Shown here: piece by piece, positions 36,648-44,845 of the stretch
Layout of the letters: the number at the start of each line of letters is the position of its first letter
How positions within the stretch are numbered: the first letter of the stretch is position 1
Assembly (NCBI RefSeq): GCF_900101115.1
Contig: NZ_FNFU01000001.1
Location: 124,001-188,000, forward strand
Length of the DNA: 64,000 bases
Direction: 5' to 3'
Source: Cryobacterium psychrotolerans
Lineage (GTDB): Bacteria > Actinomycetota > Actinomycetes > Actinomycetales > Microbacteriaceae
Notes under the pieces: model-generated
The model's database searches: none
Told to the model about the DNA's origin: nothing
Seen by the model: only the letters and a program-made list of their open reading frames with translations
Position numbers and translations under genes: made by a program

Positions 36648-38084
36648 ATGACCGCATCACCGAGTTCGCCGGAGCTCAACGCGCAGCAGCAGCTTGAGTC
36701 CTTCGGCTACAAGCAGGAACTGAAGCGTTCCGTCTCCACCACGGATCTGCTCATCTACGGGCTGATCTTCATGGTCCCCATTGCCCCGTGGGCCATCTTC
36801 GGCACCGTGTACAACGCTGCCGAGGGCATGGTTCCACTGGTCTACCTGATCGGCCTCATCGCCATGATCTTCACGGCCCTCGCCTACGCGCAGATGGCGA
36901 AGTCGATTCCCCTGGCCGGCTCCGTCTTCTCCTACGTCGGCCGAGGCATCCACCCCACGGCCGGATTCTTCGCCGGCTGGGCCATCCTGCTCGACTACCT
37001 CCTCGTGCCGACCCTGCTCTACGTGTTCGCAGCAGAGTCGATGATCGGCATCTTCCCCGAGTCCCCGCGGTGGATGTGGGCGCTCATCTTCGTGGCGATC
37101 AACACCGCGATCAACCTGCTGGGAATCACGTCGATCAAGCTGATGAACCGGGTCTTCCTCGCCATCGAGCTGGTCTTCGTCGTCATCTTCGTGATCATCG
37201 CGGTCAACGCGCTGGCCAGCGGCTCGGTGCCCGGTGCGGAGTTCACGATCACCCCGCTCTGGGACGCAAGCAAGGTATCCGGGCCGCTGATCGCGGCAGC
37301 GCTCTCCATCGCCGTGCTGAGCTTCCTCGGCTTCGACGGCATTTCCACCATGGCCGAAGAGTCCACCGGCGGCCGCAACTCCGCCGGCAAGGCAATGATC
37401 ATCGCCCTGTTCATCGTGGCCTTCTTCTTCATCCTGCAGACCTGGCTCGCCAGCGCGCTTTCCGCTGGACGCGGCACATTCAGCGACAGTGAGGTGGGCA
37501 ATGCCTTCTTCACCGTCGTCGAAGCCGCATCCAACAGCGGTTGGGCGACCACGTTCTTCGTGGTCAACGTCCTGGCGATCGGAATCGCAAACGCCATGGC
37601 AGCGCAGGCCGCCACATCCCGGCTGCTCTTCTCGATGAGCCGGGACCGTCAGTTGCCGAAGTTCCTGAGCAAGATCAGCACCCGCCAGGTGCCGAAGAAT
37701 GCGATCCTCCTGGTGTCGGCGCTCTCCGCCGTGCTCGTGCTCTTCTTCGTCGGCCAGATCGACCTGATTGCGGCCCTGGTCAACTTCGGCGCGCTCTTCG
37801 GGTTCATGCTCCTGCACCTGTCGGTCATCGTGTTCTACATCGTGCGCAAGAAGTCGACGAATTACCTGCTGCACCTCATCGTGCCGGTCGTCGGGTTCCT
37901 CATCATCGGCTACGTCCTTCTCAACGCCAGCGACCTGGCCAAGATCGGCGGTCTGGTCTGGCTCGTGCTCGGCGTTGGAGTCTTCCTCTACTACCGCGTC
38001 ACCGGTCGAAAGACCGCACTGTCCGGCGAGGACCTCGAGCAGCCGCTCGCGGTTCCGGCGACCGGAGAGCGGGCCGGCCTCTAG
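36648..38084 (+). CDS. APC-family amino acid permease
   Basis: A 478-aa transporter with 12 hydrophobic helices. Characteristic segments are LLIYGLIFMVPIAPWAIFGTVYNAAEGMVPLVYLIG, SIPLAGSVFSYVGRGIHPTAGFFAGWAILLDYLLVP and the helix 6 motif SFLGFDGISTMAEESTGGR, all typical of APC permeases for amino acids or amines. It imports the presumed substrate of the flanking hydrolase and amidase. It lies 40 bp after the hydrolase and 3 bp before the amidase gene. Confidence 0.92.
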   Translation: MTASPSSPELNAQQQLESFGYKQELKRSVSTTDLLIYGLIFMVPIAPWAIFGTVYNAAEGMVPLVYLIGLIAMIFTALAYAQMAKSIPLAGSVFSYVGRGIHPTAGFFAGWAILLDYLLVPTLLYVFAAESMIGIFPESPRWMWALIFVAINTAINLLGITSIKLMNRVFLAIELVFVVIFVIIAVNALASGSVPGAEFTITPLWDASKVSGPLIAAALSIAVLSFLGFDGISTMAEESTGGRNSAGKAMIIALFIVAFFFILQTWLASALSAGRGTFSDSEVGNAFFTVVEAASNSGWATTFFVVNVLAIGIANAMAAQAATSRLLFSMSRDRQLPKFLSKISTRQVPKNAILLVSALSAVLVLFFVGQIDLIAALVNFGALFGFMLLHLSVIVFYIVRKKSTNYLLHLIVPVVGFLIIGYVLLNASDLAKIGGLVWLVLGVGVFLYYRVTGRKTALSGEDLEQPLAVPATGERAGL

Positions 38085-38087
38085 ACC

Positions 38088-39008
38088 ATGGACCACTTCC
38101 TGGACAAAAGCCACGGCCAGCCCGGCTTCTCGGCCGATAGCGCCCCGGCCCTCCGCATTGTTCCCGGTACGGGAGAGCGGATCGGATTCGAAACCAGCGA
38201 CGAGGTGTACGCGCAACTGCACGAGCACCACGAAATGGGCAAGCTGACGGCGCAGATCAACCCGGTCACCGGTCCGGTCTACGTCGAAGGCGCCGAACCG
38301 GGCGATGCGCTCGCCGTCACCATCCACGAGATCCGGCTGAAGGACTGCGGCTGGTCGGTGAGCCTCCCCGGCTCCGGCGCCTTGCAGAACGTCATGGGCG
38401 AGGAAATGTTCACCCGGCGGGTGCCCATCGACGCGGCCGGCGTGCATGTCACGGATCGCCACGTGTTCCAACCGCTCCCGATGATCGGGTGCATTGGCAC
38501 GGCACCAGCCGTGGGAACGAATTCGACGATCATGCCGTCCTACCCGCAGGGCGGAAACATGGACGTCACGGATTGCCGCCCGGGCTCGACGGTGTACCTT
38601 CCGGTCATGATCGACGGTGCCTACCTGTCGATCGGCGACATCCACGCGATCATGGCGGAGGGCGAGTCATCCTTCATCGCGATCGAGGCGGAAGGCATTG
38701 CCGTGGTCAGCATCGATCTGGTCAAGGGCATGACCCTGCGGGCTCCACGCGTCGAGACGGCGGAGGAGTGGATCTTCGTCGGCCTGGGAGATCCCGTGCA
38801 GGAGAGCATCACCCGCGGCTACGAGGACATGTTCCACTTCCTGGTCGACGACCACGGGTGGGACGAAGGGGATGCCTTCGCCGTGATGAGCGCCGTCGGG
38901 CACTCACGCCTCGGTGGGCCCACCGGCTCCACGGCGCCCGACCCGCTGCATCCGTTTACGGCCGTCGGTGCGGTCACGGTGCACCGCCTTCCGAAGAGCG
39001 TGCTCTGA
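38088..39008 (+). CDS. Acetamidase/formamidase family protein
   Basis: A 306-aa protein of the FmdA/AmdA family, which hydrolyses formamide, acetamide or related short amides to ammonia and acid. Visible family features include INPVTGPVYVEGAEPGDALAVTIHEI near residues 60-84, the central PSYPQGGNMDVTDCRPGSTVYLPV and GAYLSIGDIHAIMAEGE (metal/active-site region), and the C-terminal FAVMSAVGHSRLGGP. It follows the permease by 3 bp and is surely co-transcribed. With the GntR regulator and the iminopeptidase-like hydrolase it forms a compact catabolic unit, possibly for an N-acylated or amidated amino acid. Confidence 0.9.
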   Translation: MDHFLDKSHGQPGFSADSAPALRIVPGTGERIGFETSDEVYAQLHEHHEMGKLTAQINPVTGPVYVEGAEPGDALAVTIHEIRLKDCGWSVSLPGSGALQNVMGEEMFTRRVPIDAAGVHVTDRHVFQPLPMIGCIGTAPAVGTNSTIMPSYPQGGNMDVTDCRPGSTVYLPVMIDGAYLSIGDIHAIMAEGESSFIAIEAEGIAVVSIDLVKGMTLRAPRVETAEEWIFVGLGDPVQESITRGYEDMFHFLVDDHGWDEGDAFAVMSAVGHSRLGGPTGSTAPDPLHPFTAVGAVTVHRLPKSVL

Positions 39009-39040
39009 GGCGGCGCGAGTAGGCAGCGCGAGTAGGCGGC

Positions 39041-39074
39041 CGAGCCTGTCGAGATCCCGGTCTCGACAGGCTCG
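39041..39074. repeat. Inverted pair of the family D repeat
   Basis: Arms cgagcctgtcgaga (39041-39054) and tctcgacaggctcg (39061-39074) pair over 14 bp with a 6-nt loop, 33 bp after the amidase stop. It may act as a terminator. The core also occurs singly at 33595-33622 and 44341-44362. Confidence 0.85.
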
Positions 39075-39103
39075 CCGCCGGTCTGGGTCGACCGCCCCAC
39101 CGT

Positions 39104-39162
39104 GTGAGGGGTCGCATATCGACCTTCGTTGAGCGATTGAAGGTCGATTTGCGACCCCTCAC
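39104..39162. repeat. 59-bp palindrome, family A copy 4
   Basis: Nearly identical to copy 3, including the single arm mismatch; loop gttgagcgatt. It is the last family A copy in the window. The 334 bp between 39009 and 39342 hold only this, the family D pair and the 33-bp tandem repeats, and no gene. Confidence 0.95.
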
Positions 39163-39230
39163 AGCCAGGGGCGGCCGATCGCCGGAGGGGCTTGGCAGGC
39201 GACCACCGCCTGCCTAGGCTGGCAACGATT

Positions 39231-39329
39231 CGCACCATCAGCCCAGCGCACGCAACCTCGTTTCGCACCATCAGCCCAGCGCACGCAGGCTCGTTTCGCA
39301 CCACCAGCTCAGAGCACGCAACCTCGTTT
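39231..39329. repeat. Three tandem 33-bp repeats before the 39343 gene
   Basis: Units 39231-39263, 39264-39296 and 39297-39329 each start cgcaccatcagcccagcgca and end ctcgttt; the third has four changes. They end 13 bp before the ATG at 39343, with the gggagg ribosome-binding site immediately following, so they lie in the 5' leader or promoter. Confidence 0.95.
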
Positions 39330-39342
39330 CGGGAGGTCAGTC

Positions 39343-40071
39343 ATGGACAACATCGTGATCGAGAAACCGCCGGTCGCCGTCTGGCCCGCCGCGAAATCGC
39401 TCGCCACCTGCGCCGTCACGACCGCAGTGCTGCTCGCGCAACGCCGCATCCACCTGCCCCGGGCGATGGCCGGCCGACGGATCCGGTTCGCCGACGGGAC
39501 CACGGCATCCGTCTACCGCGAAACCGTGGTCGACCGTGGCCCGACGGGTGACCCCGCCGTGCTCGTGGTCTGCTTCCGGCTCGTGGTCGTGCGCGGCAGG
39601 GGGCACGCCCTGTTCCGGCTGGAGAGCATCCTCAACACCCCGCTGTTCGTCGGGTTCCCGGGGTACGTGTCGAAGCTGTGGATGACGCACGACTCCCGCG
39701 GCACCTACCGCGGCATCTACGAATGGGACGGCCCGGCGCTCGCCGAGAATTACGCGCGCACCCTCTGGCGGGTGCTGGCGCTCGTCTGCGTGCGCGGCTC
39801 GATCCACTACCGGGTGCTGCCCGGTATCCGACGCGACGACTTCCTGCGCAACCCGGATGCCGTGGCCGAGGCCGTGGGAGCAGCCGGCGACCGAGCCTGG
39901 TGGCTGCCTGCCCAGCCCGTGTTGAGCGAGGCCGTGCCGGCCGTGCCGGGGCCGACCGTGCCGGGGCCGACCGTGCCGCGTCAGAACCCGCCGGGGCAGA
40001 CAGCAGCGCGTCAGAACCCGCACGGGCCGGCAGCGCCGCAGCAGACCACCCCGGGGCCGGCGCGCACGTGA
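39343..40071 (+). CDS. Conserved hypothetical protein coupled to a monooxygenase
   Basis: A 242-aa protein that I do not recognise. Residues 1-190 look like a folded domain (LATCAVTTAVLLAQRRIHLPRAM, then ADGTTASVYRETVV, VVCFRLVVVRGRGHALFRLESILNTPLFVGFPGYVSKLWMTHDSRGTYRGIYEWDGPALAENYARTLWRVL). The segment from FRLES to YEWDG resembles small proteins that accompany FAD enzymes in actinobacteria. The C-terminal 50 residues are Pro/Gln-rich and probably disordered. A GGGAGG site precedes the ATG. Its TGA overlaps the GTG of the monooxygenase by 4 nt, so the two are made together. No signal peptide is seen. Confidence 0.75.
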   Translation: MDNIVIEKPPVAVWPAAKSLATCAVTTAVLLAQRRIHLPRAMAGRRIRFADGTTASVYRETVVDRGPTGDPAVLVVCFRLVVVRGRGHALFRLESILNTPLFVGFPGYVSKLWMTHDSRGTYRGIYEWDGPALAENYARTLWRVLALVCVRGSIHYRVLPGIRRDDFLRNPDAVAEAVGAAGDRAWWLPAQPVLSEAVPAVPGPTVPGPTVPRQNPPGQTAARQNPHGPAAPQQTTPGPART

Positions 40072-41747
40072 CCACCCCGCCCGTCGACGTCCTGGTGGTC
40101 GGGGCCGGCACGACCGGCCTCGCCCTGGCCCTGCAGGCGCACGACCACGGAGCGCACGTGCGTATCGTGGAGCGCCGGCTCGACCTGTTCCGCCCGTCGC
40201 GGGCGATGATCATGCACCCGCGCACGCTCGAGCTGCTCCGGCCGTTGGGGGTGACGGATGCCCTCCTCGCGAGAGGGGACACGGCCGCCGCCGTCCGCCT
40301 GCACGTGGGCTCCCGGGTGGTGCCGGTCGGGATCGAGCGGCTCGACCTTCCCCGCACCGCCTTCCCGCACCTGCTGCTGATCCGCCAGGCCGACGTGGAG
40401 GCGGTGCTGTTCGAGGCGCTCGCCGCACGCGGGGTCACGGTCGAGCGCGGGGCCGAGCTGGTGGGCATCCGCCCGGGCAAGAGCCACCGGGCGATCCTCC
40501 GGCACAACGATCACGACGAGGAACTCGAGGAAGTTCCGTATCGGTACCTCGCCGGTTGCGATGGTGCGGCGAGCGTCGTGCGGGACCGGATCGGCGCCTG
40601 GCACGGCGGCGACTACGCCGAGGAAGTCGTGCTCGCCGACCTGGAGCTGAGCGGCACCGGCACCGGCGCCGGCACCGCCAGCGCCGACGCCCAAGCCGAC
40701 GACCGCTCCCGCGCCCACGCCACCGACCGCGCCGCAGCCCCCGCCCCCGCCGGCGACCTCGAGCCGGGCGTCGCCCACGTCGTGGCCGGCCGGCGCGGGC
40801 TGCTGTTCCTCTTCGCGATCGGCGAACGCGCCACCTGGCGGATGCTCGCCACACGCGCCGCGGGGGAGTCGCGGCATCCGTTCGGCCAGCCCGGTCCGCC
40901 CGTTCCGCGCGACCAACTCCAGGCGCTCGTCGATGACGCCGGCCTTCCCGCGCGGATCACCGAGGTGGCCTGGTCGGCGCAGGTGCGGCTGCAGTACCGC
41001 CTCGCCACGCACTTTCGCCGCGGCGCACTCTTCATCGCCGGCGACGCCGCGCACGTGCACTCCCCGGCCGCGGGGCAGGGCATGAACACGGGCATCCAGG
41101 ATGCCCTCAACCTCGGCTGGAAACTTGCCTTCGCGGCCGGGGCCGACGCCTCCGGCGCGGCCCCGCGCACCGAGTTGCTCGCCTCCTACGAGCGGGAGCG
41201 GCGTCCGGCGGATCGGCGCGTGCTCCGGGTGACGCACGTCATCTTCTGGGCCGAGGCCAGCCTGCATCCGCTCGCGCAGCTCCTGCGCTCGGTCGTCGTG
41301 CCGCTCGGCGCGCCCCTCGCTCCGTGGCTGATGCGACGACGGCGGCTGGTGGCCGAGGGCGCCCGCCTGATGTCCCAGTTCGGGCTGCACTATCGGGGCA
41401 GCCGGCTGTCGGTCGAGGGCGTTGCCGCACCCGGATCGCGGCCGGGGTCGGTCCGTCGCGCGCGCGTCGGCTCGCGCCTGCCGGATGCGCTCGTGCGGTG
41501 CGAGGACCGGCGGGTTCGGCTGCATGAGCTGATCGCCAAGCCCGGCGTGCACATCCTGCTGCAGAAGGATGCTGCCGTGATCGACACCGGGCTGCTCGGC
41601 CCGATGACCCACGTGCACCGGCTGAGCGACCGTCCGGGACGCGGCGTGGCCGTGATCCGGCCGGACGGCTACGTCGGATTCCGCGCCGCAGACGTGGACC
41701 AGGACCAGCTCGGCGCCTGGCTGCGCCTCGTTGGTCTGGCTCCGTGA
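40068..41747 (+). CDS. FAD-dependent aromatic-ring monooxygenase
   Basis: A 559-aa group A flavoprotein monooxygenase (PheA/TfdB/PHBH type). The Rossmann GxGxxG is at residues 10-17 (VVGAGTTGLALAL), a DG motif occurs in LAGCDGAASVVRD, and the second FAD motif GDAAHVHSPAAGQGMNTGIQDALNLGWKLA is near 324-353. A thioredoxin-like C-terminal domain (VHILLQKDAA ... VIRPDGYVGFRA) is typical of phenol hydroxylase-like members. An Ala/Thr/Asp-rich insert (about 205-235) interrupts the substrate domain. It hydroxylates an unknown aromatic compound with NAD(P)H and O2. It starts at GTG 40068, overlapping the upstream gene by 4 nt. Confidence 0.88.
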   Translation: MTTPPVDVLVVGAGTTGLALALQAHDHGAHVRIVERRLDLFRPSRAMIMHPRTLELLRPLGVTDALLARGDTAAAVRLHVGSRVVPVGIERLDLPRTAFPHLLLIRQADVEAVLFEALAARGVTVERGAELVGIRPGKSHRAILRHNDHDEELEEVPYRYLAGCDGAASVVRDRIGAWHGGDYAEEVVLADLELSGTGTGAGTASADAQADDRSRAHATDRAAAPAPAGDLEPGVAHVVAGRRGLLFLFAIGERATWRMLATRAAGESRHPFGQPGPPVPRDQLQALVDDAGLPARITEVAWSAQVRLQYRLATHFRRGALFIAGDAAHVHSPAAGQGMNTGIQDALNLGWKLAFAAGADASGAAPRTELLASYERERRPADRRVLRVTHVIFWAEASLHPLAQLLRSVVVPLGAPLAPWLMRRRRLVAEGARLMSQFGLHYRGSRLSVEGVAAPGSRPGSVRRARVGSRLPDALVRCEDRRVRLHELIAKPGVHILLQKDAAVIDTGLLGPMTHVHRLSDRPGRGVAVIRPDGYVGFRAADVDQDQLGAWLRLVGLAP

Positions 41748-41754
41748 GCGGTCC

Positions 41755-41807
41755 GGGCGGGCGGTAAGACCGGGCGGGACGGTAAGACCCGGCGGGACGG
41801 TGAGACT
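41755..41807. repeat. Three tandem ~18-bp repeats
   Basis: gggcgg(a/g)cggtaagacc occurs three times (41755-41771, 41772-41789, 41790-41807) directly after the monooxygenase stop. It lies in a 259-bp gap that also contains gcgacccggc repeats. Function unknown. Confidence 0.75.
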
Positions 41808-42006
41808 TGGGCGGGAGGCGGCCGCTGGGCGACCCGGCGACCCGCCCGGCGACCCGGTGCGCGGCCCTGCCCGGAGTCGACGGCGCATCCCGGGCCCCGG
41901 GGAACGTCGTTGTCCATCCCTTTGCGGGGGGAGCGGGCCGCGGGTATTGTCCCCCTCGTTTCCTGTCGGAGCCGCGCGCGGCATCCGGAACCGTCACGCC
42001 GAGCGA

Positions 42007-42954
42007 ATGGGTGATTCGATGTTCGACCACACAGCCAGCACCACGCGATCCGGCCCATTCGGCGCCCGCACCGGCACGCGGCCCCCGGGCACGCGCATGT
42101 ACGGCAGGCTTCCCGGCGGGCTGCCCTTCCTCAGCCTCGGGTCGGGTGAGCCGCTGGTCTTCCTGCCGGGGCTCGGGGCGCACAACGAGGGCCCCGTCGG
42201 CATGGAGCGCTGGGCGCAGGCGCTGATGCTGGAGCCCTATGCCCACAGTCGTCGTGTCTGGTGGGTGAACCGACGGCCCGGGCTCGCGCCGGATGCCACG
42301 ATCGCCGACCTGGCCGGCGAACTCGCCGGCGCGCTGCGTCGCCAGTTCGGTCGTCCGGTCGACGTGCTGGGAATGTCAACCGGCGGCAGCGTCGCGCTGC
42401 AGCTGGCGGTGGACCACCCCGACGTGGTCAAACGGCTCATCATCGTCTCGGCCGCCTACCGGCTCGGTGAGCGGGGGAGGAATGCGCAGCGACGCGTCGC
42501 CCAGGAGGTGCAGGCGGAGCGGCCGAGGCGGGCAGGCGCCGCGGCGTTCGCGATGCTCGGAGCCGGGCCCGCGTCGCGGAGGCTGCTGGGGGTGCTGGGC
42601 TGGCTGCTCGGCCGCTCGATGTACGGCAAGGCCACGCCCGACATGATCGCCACCATCCGCGCCGAAGACCAGCTGGACCTCAGGGATCGGCTGCACGAGA
42701 TCTCCGCCCCGACCCTGGTCATCGGCGGGGAACGCGACGCGTTCTACAGTGAGCAGCTGTTCACGCAGACCGCCGCGCTGATCCCGAACAGCCAGTTGCT
42801 CCTCTACGAAGGCCAGAGCCACATGGGCACGTCGACGAGCCGCGACCTCGTCTCGGACGTGCTCGGCTTCCTCGATGCGCAGGACATTGCGCCGGGGGCG
42901 GCGCCGGGGCGGAGCATCCGCGTCTCGCGCCGACGTGACCGCGCAACTGACTGA
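42007..42954 (+). CDS. Alpha/beta hydrolase
   Basis: A 315-aa alpha/beta-fold hydrolase. Key positions are the oxyanion segment LVFLPGLGAHN, the nucleophile GMSTGG with Ser near 124, a long helical lid (RNAQRRVAQEVQAERPRRAGAAAFAML) and the C-terminal VIGGERDAFYSEQL (acid) and EGQSHMGTS (His). The substrate is unknown. ATG 42007 is a reasonable start; ATG 42019 is possible, and the frame is open further upstream. The Arg-rich end is probably unstructured. It stands alone, followed by a family B palindrome. Confidence 0.82.
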   Translation: MGDSMFDHTASTTRSGPFGARTGTRPPGTRMYGRLPGGLPFLSLGSGEPLVFLPGLGAHNEGPVGMERWAQALMLEPYAHSRRVWWVNRRPGLAPDATIADLAGELAGALRRQFGRPVDVLGMSTGGSVALQLAVDHPDVVKRLIIVSAAYRLGERGRNAQRRVAQEVQAERPRRAGAAAFAMLGAGPASRRLLGVLGWLLGRSMYGKATPDMIATIRAEDQLDLRDRLHEISAPTLVIGGERDAFYSEQLFTQTAALIPNSQLLLYEGQSHMGTSTSRDLVSDVLGFLDAQDIAPGAAPGRSIRVSRRRDRATD

Positions 42955-42996
42955 CTGACGCCCGCGCGCCGGTCGTGGCCCCAGCCGCCGGCGCGG

Positions 42997-43055
42997 TTGA
43001 GTTGCGGACAAAGTACCTTCGCGCGCGCGGGGAAGGTACTTTTTCCGCAACTCAA
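42997..43055. repeat. 59-bp palindrome, family B copy 1
   Basis: Arms ttgagttgcggacaaagtac... / ...gtactttttccgcaactcaa with one mismatch and loop gcgcgcgcggg. First family B copy, between convergent genes (stops at 42954 and 43152). Confidence 0.95.
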
Positions 43056-43151
43056 ATAAGTGGCCAAGGGGTCCAGCCCACGCACCAGCCCACGCTCGAG
43101 CCCAGCGCCCCAGCCCGCACGCCCGCGCTCCGGGCGCAACCAGGTCCGCCC

Positions 43152-43754
43152 TTAGAGCACGGGATCCATCGAGTCGAGGTGACAGGCGTCGTTCCACATC
43201 CGCAGCACCCGGTTCTCGCGCTCCCAGCCGAGGGTTGACACGGTCGCGGTGCCGAGGCTCAGGTTCCGGCCGGCCGTCGGCGGCAGGCCCATCCAGCGGG
43301 CGGCCATGATGCGCAGGAAATGCCCGTGTGCGAAGACGGCCACCGGTCCGTCGGCGGCCAGGCAGGCCTCGATGGTGCGGTCGGCGCGTGCGGCCACCTC
43401 GTCCACGGATTCGCCCGCCTCGACCGGGTGGGTCCAAATTGACCAGCCCGGGATGTCCCGGCGGATGTCGTCGGTCGTGCGCCCCTCGTACACGCCGTAG
43501 TCCCACTCCAGGATGTCGTCGCTCGCGACGCCCTGCCCGGCGTACCCTGCCCGTTCCATGGTCTCCCACGCGCGCGCGAGCGGGCTCGACAGCACGAGGG
43601 AGAACGCCTGGCCGTCGAGCATCTCGCCGAGGGCATCCGCCTGTCGGCGTCCGAGCTCGGTCAGGGGGATGTTCGTGCGTCCGGTGTGCTGGCCGGTGAT
43701 GCTCCACAGGGTCTGCCCGTGCCGGATCAGGGAGACGGTGTTCGTGCGTGTCAT
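43152..43754 (-). CDS. Histidine phosphatase family protein
   Basis: A 200-aa phosphoglycerate mutase-like phosphatase. The RHGQT motif with the phospho-accepting His is at residues 11-15, the second Arg lies in SSPLARAWETM, Glu in the EWDYGVYEGRTTDD segment, and the second catalytic His in VAVFAHGHFLRIMAARW. It resembles broad-specificity PhoE-type phosphatases. The natural substrate is not evident. The gene is divergent from the next one over 87 bp. Confidence 0.9.
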   Translation of the reverse strand: MTRTNTVSLIRHGQTLWSITGQHTGRTNIPLTELGRRQADALGEMLDGQAFSLVLSSPLARAWETMERAGYAGQGVASDDILEWDYGVYEGRTTDDIRRDIPGWSIWTHPVEAGESVDEVAARADRTIEACLAADGPVAVFAHGHFLRIMAARWMGLPPTAGRNLSLGTATVSTLGWERENRVLRMWNDACHLDSMDPVL

Positions 43755-43841
43755 GCGACGAGTCTAGGAGTGTCGGTGGCTGCCGATATCGTCACCAGCA
43801 TCTACTCGCTAACGCTCGTGCCACGAGACGAAGGAGAGATG

Positions 43842-44231
43842 ATGAAGGCATTTGTGGCCACGAGGGTGACCCAGGGCAAGCGCCCGAGCGATTTCAGCCA
43901 CTGCATCGACGGGGAACTCGTCTGGATGATCGACCCCTGCCCGTTGAGCAGGCGCCATCCGGACGGCCCGTGCGGCTGCGGGCGCTCGTTCTCCGGGATG
44001 AGCACCGACGGGTACACGACGACGGCCGTGGTGCTCGACATCCCGGGTTTCAGCCGCGGCGACTACGAGATGGCGCTTCGGTCCTGCTTCGAAGCCCAAG
44101 GCTGGTGCCCGTGCTGCCTGAACCGGTCGGTGCCGGACATGGTCGACGAGCTGATCGACCTGGCCGCGTCCTGGGCCGACGGAACAGTGGTCGGGCGCCG
44201 CCTGGACCGGGTCCTGGCCCGGCACCGGTGA
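43842..44231 (+). CDS. Small Cys/His-containing protein of unknown function
   Basis: A 129-aa protein. ATG 43842 is chosen over ATG 43839 because AAGGAG is then 5 nt away instead of 2. It has several conserved-looking features: MKAFVATRVTQGKRPSDFSHCIDGELVWMID, then CPLSRRHPDGPCGCGRSFSGM and GWCPCCLN. Cys and His residues (SHC, CPLSRRH, CGCG, CPCC) could bind zinc. The family recurs in actinobacteria as far as I recall, but no function is known to me. It is divergent from the histidine phosphatase gene. Confidence 0.72.
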   Translation: MKAFVATRVTQGKRPSDFSHCIDGELVWMIDPCPLSRRHPDGPCGCGRSFSGMSTDGYTTTAVVLDIPGFSRGDYEMALRSCFEAQGWCPCCLNRSVPDMVDELIDLAASWADGTVVGRRLDRVLARHR

Positions 44232-44375
44232 CCGCGGTGGTCGCGCCCCGCCCCGCTGCTCGCGCCCCGCCCGGGCGGTCGCGCCCCGCTGGTCGAGCCC
44301 GGTCGCGGGCGGTCGCGCCCCGCCCCGGCGGACGCGCCGCCCGGTGGTCGAGCCTGTCGAGACCCAACTGCTAGC
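44232..44375. repeat. Low-complexity ggtcgcgccccg repeats plus family D copy
   Basis: Degenerate cggtcgcgccccgcccc units fill the gap, ending with ccggtggtcgagcctgtcgaga near 44341-44362, a single copy of the family D element. The region separates two convergent genes. Confidence 0.65.
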
Positions 44376-44687
44376 TCAGAGCGCGCCCTGGAGCTCGTTC
44401 CCCGCGGGGATCGGCGCGAGGCGGGTGACCTCGACGGGGCCCTCGAGCAGCCCGACGAGCGCTGCGTTCAGGCGCTTGACCGCGTCGCCCGCGCCGTGGG
44501 CGTCGAGCAGCTCGGCGGATTCCCAGGACTCGATCATGATGACCTGGCCGTTCGGGGCCTCGTGGATCGCGTAGATCAGGCAGCCGGGCTCCTCGTGGAC
44601 CTCGGCGATGGACGGGGCCAGGGCGGCGACGACCTGGTCGAAGGCGCCGGCTTTGGGGGTGAATACGGCTGTGACAACGATGGACAT
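44376..44687 (-). CDS. Antibiotic biosynthesis monooxygenase (ABM) domain protein
   Basis: A 103-aa dimeric alpha/beta ferredoxin-like ABM protein: MSIVVTAVFTPKAGAFDQVVAALAPSIAEVHEEPGCLIYAIHE and VIMIESWESAELLDAHGAGDAVKRLN. Members are cofactor-independent oxygenases of quinols or heme, or have no known activity. ATG 44687 has AGGA 4 nt upstream. It stands alone. Confidence 0.88.
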   Translation of the reverse strand: MSIVVTAVFTPKAGAFDQVVAALAPSIAEVHEEPGCLIYAIHEAPNGQVIMIESWESAELLDAHGAGDAVKRLNAALVGLLEGPVEVTRLAPIPAGNELQGAL

Positions 44688-44845
44688 GATTTCCTGACCT
44701 GACTGGTTGGCGAGTACGGGGGCGCAGTTGGTGCGTCCGAGGGAGCGTTCCGCGGAGTGCACCATTCTCGCCCAATTACGGCTCGCCGGTCGCCCCGGGT
44801 TCCGGCCCGGGGATCGGGCCCGGGCGGCATCCGGGCGAACGCCGC

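Noticed and set aside
36657..38645. Long minus-strand reading frame (662 codons) opposite the permease and amidase genes
   Set aside because: Composition is His/Asp/Glu/Arg-rich with no family pattern; it mirrors the high-G+C codon bias of the plus-strand APC permease and amidase, which have clear signatures.
39231..39329. CRISPR array
   Set aside because: Units are contiguous 33-bp repeats without unique spacers and no cas genes are near. The same applies to 34507-34588.
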